From: Jiella endophytica
Lineage (GTDB): Bacteria; Pseudomonadota; Alphaproteobacteria; Rhizobiales; Rhizobiaceae
Reading direction: 5' to 3'
Assembly: GCF_004519335.1 (NCBI RefSeq)
Contig: NZ_SOZD01000002.1
Span: 992,001-1,056,000, forward strand
DNA: 64,000 nt
In this document: positions 41,438 to 50,559 of the stretch, one piece after another
Layout of the letters: the number at the start of each line of letters is the position of its first letter
How positions within the stretch are numbered: position 1 is the stretch's first letter
The notes under the pieces: model-generated
Database searches by the model: none
Seen by the model: only the letters and a program-made list of their open reading frames with translations
What the model was told of the DNA's origin: nothing
Made by a program: the position numbers and the translations under genes

Positions 41438-42868
41438 TCACCTGCTCGCTCCCATCGAAATTTCCGGCGTTTCGCGGCGCCGGGGCTCCTCCACCCGGCG
41501 CCGCCAGGCCTCGGCATAGAACGACAGCCCGCGCATCGTCCTGCCAGCCCCGCCCTCCGTGGCGGCGTCGCCGGCCGGCGTGACCGGCGGGTCGGAACCC
41601 CGCGCCAGCAGCGCGGCGCCCGCCGCTGTGCCCGACAGACCAGGCTCGGCGAGGACGGGCCGTCCGGCGATTGCTGCGAGGGCGTCGCAGAAGACGGCGT
41701 TTCGCCCGAACGGGCCCTCGACGACGATCGGGCCGGCAGCCCCGGCGAGATCGAGGCAGACCGAGGTCGTCAGCGCCAGAGCGAGGCTTGCCGCGGCCGT
41801 CCGCTCGGCCTGCGGAAGCCGTTCCGGATCGACCGTCCACTCGCCGCGCCGGCCCGGAAAAGGACCGGTTCCGCTCACGAAGCTCGGCAGCGCCATGATG
41901 CCCTTTTTGATCACCGCCTCGGCGGCGTCGTGCTCGGCCTCGCCCGGCGTCTCGCCCGCCATCGCGGCGAATTCGCGCCCCGCCATGAAGCGCGCCGAGG
42001 GAACCGGCCGGCCGAAGGCGTCGATATTGGCAAGCGTGTCGCGCGCGGGGTCGAGCTCTGCCTTGCTGCTGCCGATGGCAAAGACGATCGCCCAGGTGCC
42101 GGTCGAGACCACCGCGAAGGGGGCTTTCCGCCCGATCAGATGCGGCAGCAGCGAGGCGTTGGAATCATGGATGCCGCAGAACACCGGGATCGCCGCATTG
42201 CCGCCCATCGTCCGGCGGATTTCGGGCTTCAGGTCGCCGAGCTGGTCGAAGGCGGAGCGCAGGGGCGCAAATTTCGCCGTCCATCCCCTTGCCTCGACCA
42301 GCGACGAGAAGCGCCTCTCCGCAGGGCACCAGAGGTCCGTATGGGCGCCGAGTTGTGTCACCTCGCAGGCGGCAACGCCGCTGAGCTTCATTGCCCAGTA
42401 TTGCGGATAGGTGAGGATCCTCGCCGCCGCGAAGCGTTCCGGAAAGTGCCGCTCGAGGAAGAGCAGCTGGGCGCCGACGTTCAGCCCGGCGGGGAGCGCC
42501 GGCGACTGCGTCTCGGAAAAATCCGGCCGGATCGCGCGGTAGGCCGCGTGCGTCGCCTCGTCGAGGGCGAACTCGTAGTCGATCACCGGAAGCGCAAGAT
42601 CGTCCGCGCCGACCAATGCGATGGAGGCGCCATGGGTGGTCACCGAGATCGCGTCGACCGGCATCTCGCCCGACAGCTCGGCGAGTGAGGCGAGAATGAA
42701 GCGCCAGAGCGCGTCGGTATCGAAATGCGGATAGGGACCGTGGGCGACGACGCGGTTCGGCGTCGTCAGGGCGCTGACCTCGCAATGCTCCGCCAGGTCG
42801 TAGAGCACGACCTTGGCGTTGGTCTTGCCGATGTCGATGACGGCGACGTTGCGGACCTTGCCCTCCAT
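41438..42868 (-). CDS. rhaK: Rhamnulokinase-type FGGY carbohydrate kinase
   Basis: A 476-residue FGGY-family kinase. N-terminal VAVIDIGKTNAKVVLYDL is the phosphate-1 region, GIHDSNASLLPHL includes a catalytic-type Asp, and VVSTGTWAIVFAIG is the adenosine-side motif. In R. leguminosarum RhaK is reported to be needed for both rhamnose phosphorylation and ABC transport. The protein ends in an Arg-rich tail. ATG at 42868 (MEGKVRNVAVIDIG) is four bases after the rhaM stop. Confidence 0.9.
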   Translation of the reverse strand: MEGKVRNVAVIDIGKTNAKVVLYDLAEHCEVSALTTPNRVVAHGPYPHFDTDALWRFILASLAELSGEMPVDAISVTTHGASIALVGADDLALPVIDYEFALDEATHAAYRAIRPDFSETQSPALPAGLNVGAQLLFLERHFPERFAAARILTYPQYWAMKLSGVAACEVTQLGAHTDLWCPAERRFSSLVEARGWTAKFAPLRSAFDQLGDLKPEIRRTMGGNAAIPVFCGIHDSNASLLPHLIGRKAPFAVVSTGTWAIVFAIGSSKAELDPARDTLANIDAFGRPVPSARFMAGREFAAMAGETPGEAEHDAAEAVIKKGIMALPSFVSGTGPFPGRRGEWTVDPERLPQAERTAAASLALALTTSVCLDLAGAAGPIVVEGPFGRNAVFCDALAAIAGRPVLAEPGLSGTAAGAALLARGSDPPVTPAGDAATEGGAGRTMRGLSFYAEAWRRRVEEPRRRETPEISMGASR

Positions 42869-42872
42869 CCGA

Positions 42873-43232
42873 TCACTCCATCCGGAACATCGGCTGCAGG
42901 GGCACGGAGACAGGCTCGTTGCCGGCCTTGGTCTCCATGATGTCGGCCATCATCGCCCACCATCGCTGCATCACCGGATGGTTCGGCAGGTCGTCCATGG
43001 CGTGGCCGCGCCGGCGCTCGAGCACGGCGAAGAGCGCGTCGGTCTCGGGATCGAGAAAGATCGAATAGTCGCGGATCCCCGCCGCTGAGAGGAGATCGAC
43101 CAGCTCCGGCCAGATCGTATCGTGGCGACGGCGGTATTCCTCGGCCTTGCCTGGAAAGAGCCGCATCCGGAAGGCGACGCGCTCGAAGCCGTCGCTCTGC
43201 CCAGTGCCCGGGAGATCGGCCTCACGCGACAT
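42873..43232 (-). CDS. rhaM: L-rhamnose mutarotase
   Basis: RhaM (called RhaU in rhizobia) interconverts rhamnose anomers. The 119-residue product has [24 protein letters not shown] with the catalytic-type His, [18 protein letters not shown], and [13 protein letters not shown]. The usual length is about 104, so there is a 15-residue N-terminal extension from MSREADLPG. The ATG at 43232 overlaps the end of rhaR by 11 bases. A start further in (GFERVAFRM) is possible but no ATG/GTG is nearby with a clear ribosome site. Confidence 0.9.
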   Translation of the reverse strand: MSREADLPGTGQSDGFERVAFRMRLFPGKAEEYRRRHDTIWPELVDLLSAAGIRDYSIFLDPETDALFAVLERRRGHAMDDLPNHPVMQRWWAMMADIMETKAGNEPVSVPLQPMFRME

Positions 43233-44025
43233 CGCGCTCACTCCCCTCGTCTGAAAGCGCCGCGACGACGAGGCGAACGCCGGCCGCCTCGACCATCGCC
43301 GCGTCCCTGTCGGCAATCGCCTCGTCGGTGATCAGAACGTCCGCGCGCTCGAGCGGCGCGATGATCATGCTCGACGGCTTGTGGAACTTCGAGGAATCGA
43401 CCAGCAGCACCAGCTCGTCGGCCTGGCGCATCAGCCGCTGCTCGGACTGGATGATCAAGGGATCGGTCTCGGCGATGCCGTAGGTCGAGACGCCCTGCGC
43501 CCCCATGAACATCCGCCGTGCCCTGAAATGCGCAATCCCGTCCTCCTCGAAGGGCGAAAGGATCAGCGCCTGGTCGCGGTAGATCGCGCCGGCCGGCAGC
43601 ATCACCGTGCATTCGGAATGCTCGATCAGATGGGTGGCGATGGAAAAGGAATTGGTCAGCACCTGCAGCCGCGCACCGGCGAAATGATGGACCATCTGGA
43701 AGGTCGTGGTGCCTCCATTGAGGATGATCGCGTCGCCATCCTCGCAGAGCCTCGCGGCCTCGCGGGCGATGCCGCGCTTCTGGCTCTCGTTGATCGTCCG
43801 CGCCGTCTCGAAGGGGAGGCTCGAAATCTCCCCGAAGGCAGCCGCCTTCAGCGCCTCGGCGCCGCCGCGCACCCGCTTCAGCTTCTTCTGCAGCGCAAGG
43901 GCCGCGATGTCGCGGCGGGTCGTCGCCTCCGAGGCTTCGGTCAGCCGCGACAGCTCCTGCACGGTCGCGACCGAGCGGGCCTGAACAACCGAGAGGATGA
44001 TCCTCTGTCTCTCGCGTTCATGCAT
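43222..44025 (-). CDS. rhaR: DeoR-family transcriptional regulator of the rhamnose locus
   Basis: A 267-residue DeoR-type repressor with an N-terminal winged helix ([20 protein letters not shown] ... [21 protein letters not shown]) and a C-terminal sugar-phosphate sensor ([39 protein letters not shown]). It is at the head of the minus-strand operon and divergent from rhaD; it probably represses both through the dyads at 44065-44100. The ATG at 44025 has GGGAGA upstream. Naming follows the rhizobial locus (RhaR of the DeoR family), not the AraC-type E. coli RhaR. Confidence 0.88.
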   Translation of the reverse strand: MHERERQRIILSVVQARSVATVQELSRLTEASEATTRRDIAALALQKKLKRVRGGAEALKAAAFGEISSLPFETARTINESQKRGIAREAARLCEDGDAIILNGGTTTFQMVHHFAGARLQVLTNSFSIATHLIEHSECTVMLPAGAIYRDQALILSPFEEDGIAHFRARRMFMGAQGVSTYGIAETDPLIIQSEQRLMRQADELVLLVDSSKFHKPSSMIIAPLERADVLITDEAIADRDAAMVEAAGVRLVVAALSDEGSERDVA

Positions 44026-44064
44026 TTTGGCGTTTCTCCCAGGCTTGGATGCTGATGGATGGAC

Positions 44065-44100
44065 GATTGATTGTCAATCATCTTCGATCAAGTTCAATCA
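44065..44100. promoter_or_regulatory. Candidate operator between rhaR and rhaD
   Basis: A perfect dyad GATTGA-TTG-TCAATC at 44065-44079 is followed by an imperfect second one (GATCAAGTTCAATC near 44085-44098). The region is AT-rich. DeoR-family regulators commonly bind repeated short dyads; binding by RhaR here is inferred. Confidence 0.55.
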
Positions 44101-44285
44101 TATTGCATTGCAGCATGAGCGTATATGATCGTTCTGATTGACGTTCGAGCGGTTTTGGCCAATGCTGGCGCCAAACCAGTCCGCTGTGTCGGGACGTCGA
44201 TCCGGGCAGGCGGGGGCATCCATCGCATGGGAGGGCCGCGCCGGAGGCCGGCTCTGCCCGTGGCGGTCAAAAATCGAGGTCGATC

Positions 44286-46397
44286 ATGCCGACAGATCCG
44301 CAGACCAGCGGAGCGGGTCTCCTGCCTTCGCTCTGGGACGAGGCCCATGCCGCTTCGCTCGACGAGCCGGGGCGCCTGCTCTATCGCTCGAACCTTCTCG
44401 GCGCCGACAAGCGGATCACCAACTATGGCGGCGGCAACACCTCGGCGAAGGTGGTCGAGAAGGATCCGCTGACCGGCAAGGACGTGACGGTGCTGTGGGT
44501 AAAGGGCTCCGGCGGCGACGTTGGCACGATGAAGCGCGACGGTTTCGCAACGCTTTACCAGGACAAGCTGGAAGCCCTGAAGAGCCTTTATCGCGGCGTC
44601 GAGCACGAGGACGAGATGGTCGGCTATCTGCCGCACTGCACCTTCGCCCTCAATCCGCGCGCGGCCTCGATCGACACGCCGCTGCACGCCTATCTACCCT
44701 ATCCCCATGTCGACCACATGCATCCCGACGCGGTCATCGCCATTGCCGCGACGGCGACCAGCCGGGAGCTCACCCGCGAGATCTTCGGCGAGGAGATCGG
44801 CTGGCTGCCCTGGCGCCGGCCCGGCTTCCAGCTCGGCCTCGACCTGTCGGACTTCGCCCGCCGCCATCCGGACGCCAAGGGCGTCGTCCTGGAGAGCCAC
44901 GGCCTCTTCACCTGGGGCGAGACGGCGCGCGACTGCTACGAGACGACGCTGAGGATCATCAACCGGGCGATTTCCCATCTTGCCGACCGGACCGCCGGCA
45001 TGGCGGCCTTCGGCGGCGTCCGGACCGGCGCGATGGAGGCTGAAGCCCGGCGCGCCGCTGCGGCGCGGCTGATGCCGGAGATCCGCGCCCGCATCGGCCA
45101 GGACGAGCGCAAGATCGGCCATTTCGACGATTCCGCCGCAGTCCTCGAATTCGTCGGCTCGGCCGAGCTCGGACGTCTCGCGCCGCTCGGAACCTCCTGC
45201 CCGGACCATTTCCTGCGCACCAAGATCCGCCCGCTGGTGCTCGATTTCGACCCGGCGAGCGGAAACATCGATCGGGTGGTTTCTGGGCTCAACGAGGCGA
45301 TCGCCGCCTACCGCGCCGACTATGCCCGCTACTACGAGAGCTGCCGGCGGCCGGACAGTCCGGCGATGCGCGATCCCAATCCGGTGGTCTATCTCGTTCC
45401 CGGCGTCGGCATGATCACCTTCGCCAGGGACAAGGCGACGGCGCGGATCGCCGGCGAATTCTACGTCAATGCGATCAACGTCATGCGCGGTGCCGAGGCG
45501 ATCGGCAGCTATCAGGGTCTTCCCGAGCAGGAGGCCTTCGACATCGAATACTGGCTGCTCGAGGAGGCCAAGCTCCAGCGCATGCCGAAACCGAAGGCGA
45601 TGGCTGGCCGCGTCGCCTTCATCACCGGCGGCGGCGGCGGCATCGGCCGGGCGACCGCCGAGCGGCTCGCCGGTGATGGCGCCTGCGTCGTTCTCGCCGA
45701 TATCGACGCTGAGGCACTGGAAGCCGCCAGAAGCGACCTTGCCGGGCGGTTCACCGCGGACATGGTGCGCACCGTCTCGCTCGACGTCACCGACGAGGCG
45801 GCGGTCCTGAAGGGCTTTGCCGACGCCAGCGTCGAATATGGCGGGCTCGACATTCTCGTCTCCAATGCCGGCATCTCCTCATCGGCGCCGATCGAGACGA
45901 CCGAATTGTCGATGTGGAACCGCAATGTCGACATCCTCGCGACCGGCTACTTCCTGGTCTCGCGCGAGGCTTTCCGGCTGTTCCGGCGCCAGCAGCTTGG
46001 CGGCGCAGTCGTCTTCATCGCTTCCAAGAACGGCCTCGCCGCCTCGCCGAACGCCGCCGCCTACTGCACCGCCAAGGCCGCCGAGATCCATCTCGCCCGC
46101 TGCCTTGCCCTCGAAGGCGCCGACGCCGGCATCAGGGTCAACGTCGTCAACCCCGACGCGGTGCTGCAGGGCTCGAAGATCTGGACGGGCGAATGGCGCG
46201 AGCAGCGCGCCGCCGCCTACAACATGGCGCCGGACGAGCTCGAGGAGCACTATCGCAAGCGCTCGATGCTGAAGCGCTCCGTCCTGCCGTCGGACGTCGC
46301 CGAGGCGGTCGCCTTCCTTGCCGGCGACGCATCGGCGAAGTCGACCGGCAACATCGTCAATGTCGACGCCGGCAACGCCCAGTCCTTCACCCGCTAG
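44286..46397 (+). CDS. rhaD: Bifunctional rhamnulose-1-phosphate aldolase / short-chain dehydrogenase
   Basis: This 703-residue protein joins a class II aldolase domain (about residues 1-420) to an SDR domain (about 430-703). The aldolase part has NYGGGNTSAKV, zinc histidines in YPHVDHMHPD, and VLESHGLFTWGE. The SDR part has FITGGGGGIGRATAERL, SNAGISSSAP, and YCTAKAAEIHLARCLALEG. It cleaves rhamnulose 1-phosphate to DHAP and L-lactaldehyde, and the SDR domain presumably oxidises lactaldehyde. This fusion is characteristic of rhizobial rhaD. The ATG at 44286 has GAGG upstream. It is the first gene of the plus-strand operon. Confidence 0.94.
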   Translation: MPTDPQTSGAGLLPSLWDEAHAASLDEPGRLLYRSNLLGADKRITNYGGGNTSAKVVEKDPLTGKDVTVLWVKGSGGDVGTMKRDGFATLYQDKLEALKSLYRGVEHEDEMVGYLPHCTFALNPRAASIDTPLHAYLPYPHVDHMHPDAVIAIAATATSRELTREIFGEEIGWLPWRRPGFQLGLDLSDFARRHPDAKGVVLESHGLFTWGETARDCYETTLRIINRAISHLADRTAGMAAFGGVRTGAMEAEARRAAAARLMPEIRARIGQDERKIGHFDDSAAVLEFVGSAELGRLAPLGTSCPDHFLRTKIRPLVLDFDPASGNIDRVVSGLNEAIAAYRADYARYYESCRRPDSPAMRDPNPVVYLVPGVGMITFARDKATARIAGEFYVNAINVMRGAEAIGSYQGLPEQEAFDIEYWLLEEAKLQRMPKPKAMAGRVAFITGGGGGIGRATAERLAGDGACVVLADIDAEALEAARSDLAGRFTADMVRTVSLDVTDEAAVLKGFADASVEYGGLDILVSNAGISSSAPIETTELSMWNRNVDILATGYFLVSREAFRLFRRQQLGGAVVFIASKNGLAASPNAAAYCTAKAAEIHLARCLALEGADAGIRVNVVNPDAVLQGSKIWTGEWREQRAAAYNMAPDELEEHYRKRSMLKRSVLPSDVAEAVAFLAGDASAKSTGNIVNVDAGNAQSFTR

Positions 46398-46502
46398 CAA
46401 GCGGCGAGGCAGGCCTCGGGAGGAGGCCGGCGGGCAATTTCGCGACGACGGCACGACGAGGAACGGGCTTTCGCCATCCGGCCAATCTGGGAGGAACGGG
46501 CC

Positions 46503-47801
46503 ATGAGCGACCAACCGATCGATCCGTCGGTGATCGAGACGGCCAACGAACGACAGAGCGGCGACCTTGCGAGCGACTTGGCCGCGCTCGGCGAGCAGCT
46601 CGACCGGCGCGGCATTTCCATCGACAGGATTGTCGAGGCCGTCAGGGGCTTCACCGTCGCGGTGCCGTCCTGGGGCGTCGGCACCGGCGGCACGCGCTTT
46701 GCCCGCTTTCCAGGCCCCGGCGAGCCCCGCGGCATCATGGAAAAGCTCGACGACTGCGCGGTGATCCACCAACTTGGCCGGGCAACGCCGTCGGTCTCGC
46801 TACACATTCCGTGGGACCGCGACGATCCGGCGGCCCTGAAGGACAAGGCTACGAGCCTCGACCTTGCCTTCGACGCGATGAATTCCAACACGTTCCAGGA
46901 CCATCCGGACGATCCGAAGCAGCCGCTGTCCTACAAGTTCGGATCGCTCAGCCATGCCGATCCGGCGGTGCGCGCCCAGGCGGTGGAGCACAATCTCGAC
47001 GTCGTCGAATTCGGCCGTGCCGTCGGATCGAAGGCGATCACCGTCTGGGTCGGCGACGGATCGAACTTCGCCGGCCAGTCCGACCTTTCCCGCAGCTTCG
47101 AGCGCTATCTGGAATCGGCGCGGACGATCTATGCCGGGCTGCCGGACGACTTTCGGCTCTTTACCGAACACAAGATGTACGAGCCGGCCTTCTATTCGAC
47201 GGTGGTGCAGGACTGGGGCACCAACCTCCTGATCGCCCAGGAACTCGGACCGAAGGCCTTCTGCCTCGTCGATCTCGGCCATCACGCGCCGAACGCCAAT
47301 ATCGAGCAGATCGTCGCGCGGCTGATCTTTGCCAGGAAACTCGGCGGCTTCCACTTCAACGATTCGAAATATGGCGACGACGATCTCGACGCCGGTTCGA
47401 TCGATCCGTTCCGGCTGTTCCTCGTCTTCAACGAACTGGTGGAAGCCGGCGAAACGCTGGAGCGGCTTCACCCGGCCCACATGATCGACCAGTCCCACAA
47501 CGTCACCGACCCGATCGAAAGCCTGCTGCGCTCGGCTGACGAGATCCGCCGTGCCTATGCCCAGGCGCTGCTCGTCGACCGTGCGGCGCTGCGCGGCCTG
47601 CAGGACGACAACGACGCGCTGATGGCATCGCAATGCCTGAAGCAGGCGTTCCGCACCGACGTGACGCCGATCCTTGCCGAAGCACGGCGTCGCGATGGCG
47701 GGGCGATCGATCCGATCGCCGCCTACCGGGCGAGCGGCTACCGCGAAAGGGTGGCTGCCGCGCGGCCGGCCAGCCGCGGCTCCGGCGGCGGCATCGTCTG
47801 A
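46503..47801 (+). CDS. rhaI: L-rhamnose isomerase (rhizobial type)
   Basis: A 432-residue TIM-barrel isomerase converting L-rhamnose to L-rhamnulose. Metal-site segments include LFTEHKMYEPAFYSTVVQDW, VDLGHHAPNANIEQI, and GFHFNDSKYGDDDLDAGSID. The VSLHIPWD near residue 100 is typical of the family. This is the alphaproteobacterial form, not E. coli RhaA. ATG at 46503 has GGGAGGAA upstream. The SIS-domain gene follows 48 bases later in the same direction. Confidence 0.93.
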   Translation: MSDQPIDPSVIETANERQSGDLASDLAALGEQLDRRGISIDRIVEAVRGFTVAVPSWGVGTGGTRFARFPGPGEPRGIMEKLDDCAVIHQLGRATPSVSLHIPWDRDDPAALKDKATSLDLAFDAMNSNTFQDHPDDPKQPLSYKFGSLSHADPAVRAQAVEHNLDVVEFGRAVGSKAITVWVGDGSNFAGQSDLSRSFERYLESARTIYAGLPDDFRLFTEHKMYEPAFYSTVVQDWGTNLLIAQELGPKAFCLVDLGHHAPNANIEQIVARLIFARKLGGFHFNDSKYGDDDLDAGSIDPFRLFLVFNELVEAGETLERLHPAHMIDQSHNVTDPIESLLRSADEIRRAYAQALLVDRAALRGLQDDNDALMASQCLKQAFRTDVTPILAEARRRDGGAIDPIAAYRASGYRERVAAARPASRGSGGGIV

Positions 47802-47849
47802 CCCGGTTTCGGGCGACAAGCGGGAATTCACGAGGGTGGAGGAAACAAC

Positions 47850-48404
47850 ATGAGCGATCTTTATCGAATCGCACTCGCCGAACTCGGCACGGTGATGGAC
47901 GGGGTCGACGACGGCGCCGTCGACACGGCCTGCCGGATGATCGCCGATGCGCGGCGCGTCGGCACCTATGCCGGCGGACGCGAGGGCCTGCAGATCAAGG
48001 GCTTTGCCATGCGGCTCTTCCACCTCGGCTGCCATGTCGGCGTGGTCGCCGACATGACGATGCCGGCGCTCGGGGACGGCGATCTCTTCGTCGTCTCCGT
48101 CGGGCCGGGGGAGATTTCCACGGCGCTCGCCTTGATGGGCGTCGCGAAGGACGCCGGCGCGAAGATCCTGTTCCTCACCGCCCAGCCGAATGGCCGCTGC
48201 GCCGAGCTTGCCGACTTCGTGCTGACGGTTCCCGCCCAGACCATGGCGAACGACCAGGGCGCCTCGGCGACCTCCGTCCTGCCGATGGGCTCGCTCTACG
48301 AAGGCGCGCTGTTCGTCCTCTTCGAGGTGATGGTGCTGAAGCTGCGGGACATCATGGCCGTCTCACCGGAGACCATGCGCGGCAACCACACCAACATGGA
48401 GTGA
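47850..48404 (+). CDS. SIS-domain sugar isomerase (6-phospho-3-hexuloisomerase-like)
   Basis: A 184-residue single SIS-domain protein. GTYAGGREGLQIKGFAMRL, DLFVVSVGPGEISTALALMG, AKILFLTAQPNGRCAELADF and VLPMGSLYEGALFVLFEVMV match the SIS fold, close to 6-phospho-3-hexuloisomerases (HxlB). Such enzymes move the carbonyl of a hexulose phosphate between C2 and C3. ATG at 47850 has GGAGGAAACAAC upstream, and it follows rhaI directly, so it is probably co-regulated by rhamnose. It is not part of the standard rhizobial rha locus as I know it; substrate unknown. Confidence 0.85.
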   Translation: MSDLYRIALAELGTVMDGVDDGAVDTACRMIADARRVGTYAGGREGLQIKGFAMRLFHLGCHVGVVADMTMPALGDGDLFVVSVGPGEISTALALMGVAKDAGAKILFLTAQPNGRCAELADFVLTVPAQTMANDQGASATSVLPMGSLYEGALFVLFEVMVLKLRDIMAVSPETMRGNHTNME

Positions 48405-48493
48405 CAGCCGGCGAAAACATGCCGCGACACGGGAACTGTCACCGATGTCTCGGGAACGGCGGCCGGTTCAAGTCGTATCGAAGAAAGGAAAAT

Positions 48494-48568
48494 TGGAGCG
48501 GGCGAAGGGATTCGAACCCTCGACCCCAACCTTGGCAAGGTTGTGCTCTACCCCTGAGCTACACCCGC
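48494..48568 (-). tRNA. tRNA-Gly (anticodon GCC)
   Basis: Minus strand. A complete cloverleaf is visible: acceptor GCGGGTG/CGCCCGC, D arm GCTC-AGGGGT-AGAGC, anticodon arm CAACC-TTGCCAA-GGTTG with GCC, T arm GAGGG-TTCGAAT-CCCTT, and discriminator T followed by an encoded CCA. One G-T pair is in the acceptor stem. It decodes GGC and GGU. Confidence 0.97.
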
Positions 48569-48770
48569 CCGCTCCCAGCGGCGATCCGTTTCCGGCGCCG
48601 CGAACGGGCGCTATATGGCCGAAAGAATCGGACAATGCAACAGCCAAATTTCCCGCTGGACAAAATCGCCCGGCCGGGCGAGGCCCGATCCCAGCACCCC
48701 GGGGCGCTGGGTCCGTCCGGCTCTCGGCACGGATCGCCTGATTTTGCGGCGACAGCGACGGAGGCGGGCC

Positions 48771-49298
48771 TTGCCGGCGACACGTGACGAACTGATGACG
48801 TATCTGGACGAGCTCGGCATCGCCGTCTCGACCATCGAACACCCGCCGCTCTTTACCGTCGCGCAGTCGCAGGAGCTGCGCGGCGAGATCTCCGGCGGCC
48901 ACACCAAGAATCTCTTCGTCAAGGACAAGAAGGGCCGGCACTTTCTCGTCGTCGCGGAGGAGAGCACCCTTGTCGACCTGAAGTCGCTGCACCGGCTGAT
49001 CGGCGCCCAGGGTCGCCTGTCCTTCGCCGGCCCCGACGCGATGATGGCGATGCTCGGCGTCGAGCCCGGCTCGGTGACCGCCTTCGGCGTTCTCAACGAT
49101 CGCGACGGCCGGGTGACCGTGGTGCTTGATGAGGCATTGCTCATGCACGATATGGTGAACTGCCATCCGTTGACGAACACCGCGACCACGACGATCGGCG
49201 TCGACGGATTGATGGAATTCTTCAGATCGACCGGGCACGAACCAATCGTCACCCGGCCGGGCGGCGAAACGGTTGAGGGCGACGGGCAGGACGGATGA
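48771..49298 (+). CDS. ProX-type prolyl-tRNA editing protein (YbaK family)
   Basis: A 175-residue trans-editing deacylase of the YbaK/ProX family, which hydrolyses mischarged Ala-tRNA-Pro (or a related error). Landmarks are IEHPPLFTVAQSQEL, GGHTKNLFVKDKKGRHFLVV and VTAFGVLNDRDGRVTVVLDE. I choose the TTG at 48771, which has GGAGG six bases upstream and yields PATRDELMTYLDELGI; longer in-frame starts run antisense-like through low-complexity sequence. The stop overlaps the next start (ATGA), so the pair is coupled. Confidence 0.88.
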   Translation: MPATRDELMTYLDELGIAVSTIEHPPLFTVAQSQELRGEISGGHTKNLFVKDKKGRHFLVVAEESTLVDLKSLHRLIGAQGRLSFAGPDAMMAMLGVEPGSVTAFGVLNDRDGRVTVVLDEALLMHDMVNCHPLTNTATTTIGVDGLMEFFRSTGHEPIVTRPGGETVEGDGQDG

Positions 49299-50335
49299 GC
49301 GACAACCCCTACGGCAATCCTTATGGCGCTTCCCAGGGCGGCTTCGGGCAGCAGACGGTCGGCCTCGGATCGGCCGCAGGTGGCCAGCCGCGGCAGCCGG
49401 CAGGCACCACCCCGCCGGCGGGCCTCTCCGGCTTCGGCGAGACGACTGCCGGGCCGGCCCCGGCCGACCTGATCAAGGACACCACCACGGCGACCTTCTC
49501 GGCGGACGTCATCCAGGAATCGCGGCGCCAGCCGGTGCTCGTCGATTTCTGGGCGCCATGGTGCGGGCCGTGCAAGCAGCTGACGCCGATCCTCGAAAAG
49601 GCGGTGCAGGCGGCCGGTGGCAAGGTAAAGCTGGTCAAGATGAACATCGACCAGCATCCCTCGATCGCCGGGCAGCTTGGCGTCCAGTCGATTCCGGCGG
49701 TCTTCGCCTTCGTCGGCGGCCAGCCGGTCGACGGCTTCATGGGCGCTCTGCCGGAAAGCGAGGTGAAGGCCTTCATCGCGCGGCTCACCTCGGGCCAGCC
49801 GGGCGGCGATCCGATCGCCGAAGCGCTGGAGGAGGCGAACACGCTGCTCGCCAGCGGCGACGTCGGCAATGCCGCCCAGCTCTTCGGCGCCGTGCTTCAG
49901 CACGAGCCCGGCCATGCCGGCGCCAGTGCCGGCCTTGCCGAGTGCTACCTCGCTTCGGGCGATGCCGAGCGCGCCAAGGCCGTCATCGACCAGCTGGCCG
50001 CGGACAAGGCCGAGGATCCGGCCGTGGCGGCAGTGAAGGCCAAGCTGAAGCTGAAGGAAGAAATCGCCAGGCTCGGCGATCCGGTGCAGCTCCAGGCGCG
50101 CATCGAGGGCGATCCCGACGATCATCAGGCTCGATTCGATCTCGCGCTCATCGCCAATGCCAAGGGCGACCGGCAGACGGCGGCGGGCCATCTCCTCGAG
50201 ATCATGCGCCGCGACCGCAGCTTTGGCGAGGACGCCGCGCGGCTGAAGCTTCTGGAATTCTTCGCCGCCTGGGGCCCGACCGACCCGGCCACCAAGGAGG
50301 CGCGGCGGCGGCTTTCCTCGCTGCTCTTCGCCTGA
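49295..50335 (+). CDS. Thioredoxin-TPR co-chaperone (CnoX/YbbN-like)
   Basis: A 346-residue protein: a Gly/Pro/Gln-rich N-terminal tail (1-55), a thioredoxin domain with active site WCGPC (Cys90/Cys93) in VLVDFWAPWCGPCKQLTP, and C-terminal TPR-like helices (about 170-345, DPIAEALEEANTLLASGDVG onwards). E. coli CnoX holds damaged proteins and passes them to GroEL/DnaK; its active site lacks the redox pair, whereas here both cysteines are kept, so it may also be redox active. Its start overlaps the editing-deacylase stop by four bases. Confidence 0.9.
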   Translation: MSDNPYGNPYGASQGGFGQQTVGLGSAAGGQPRQPAGTTPPAGLSGFGETTAGPAPADLIKDTTTATFSADVIQESRRQPVLVDFWAPWCGPCKQLTPILEKAVQAAGGKVKLVKMNIDQHPSIAGQLGVQSIPAVFAFVGGQPVDGFMGALPESEVKAFIARLTSGQPGGDPIAEALEEANTLLASGDVGNAAQLFGAVLQHEPGHAGASAGLAECYLASGDAERAKAVIDQLAADKAEDPAVAAVKAKLKLKEEIARLGDPVQLQARIEGDPDDHQARFDLALIANAKGDRQTAAGHLLEIMRRDRSFGEDAARLKLLEFFAAWGPTDPATKEARRRLSSLLFA

Positions 50336-50559
50336 GCCGGCGGGCGGCGCCTTCGGCTGCCGCCTCCCCTCCCGCCGCCGCGACGGTCGTGCGCCATCGC
50401 TCTTTGCGCCGACGGACCGGCCACCGACGAAAACGCGGCGTCGAAACAATCGCTTGGCACCGCCGCACGGGCCGTCCCGCGAATCGGCCGTGGCCGGTCG
50501 CAGGCCTTGAGATCGCCGACCCGCGTTCCACATCGCAAGGAGGTCGACGGAGGCGCTCT

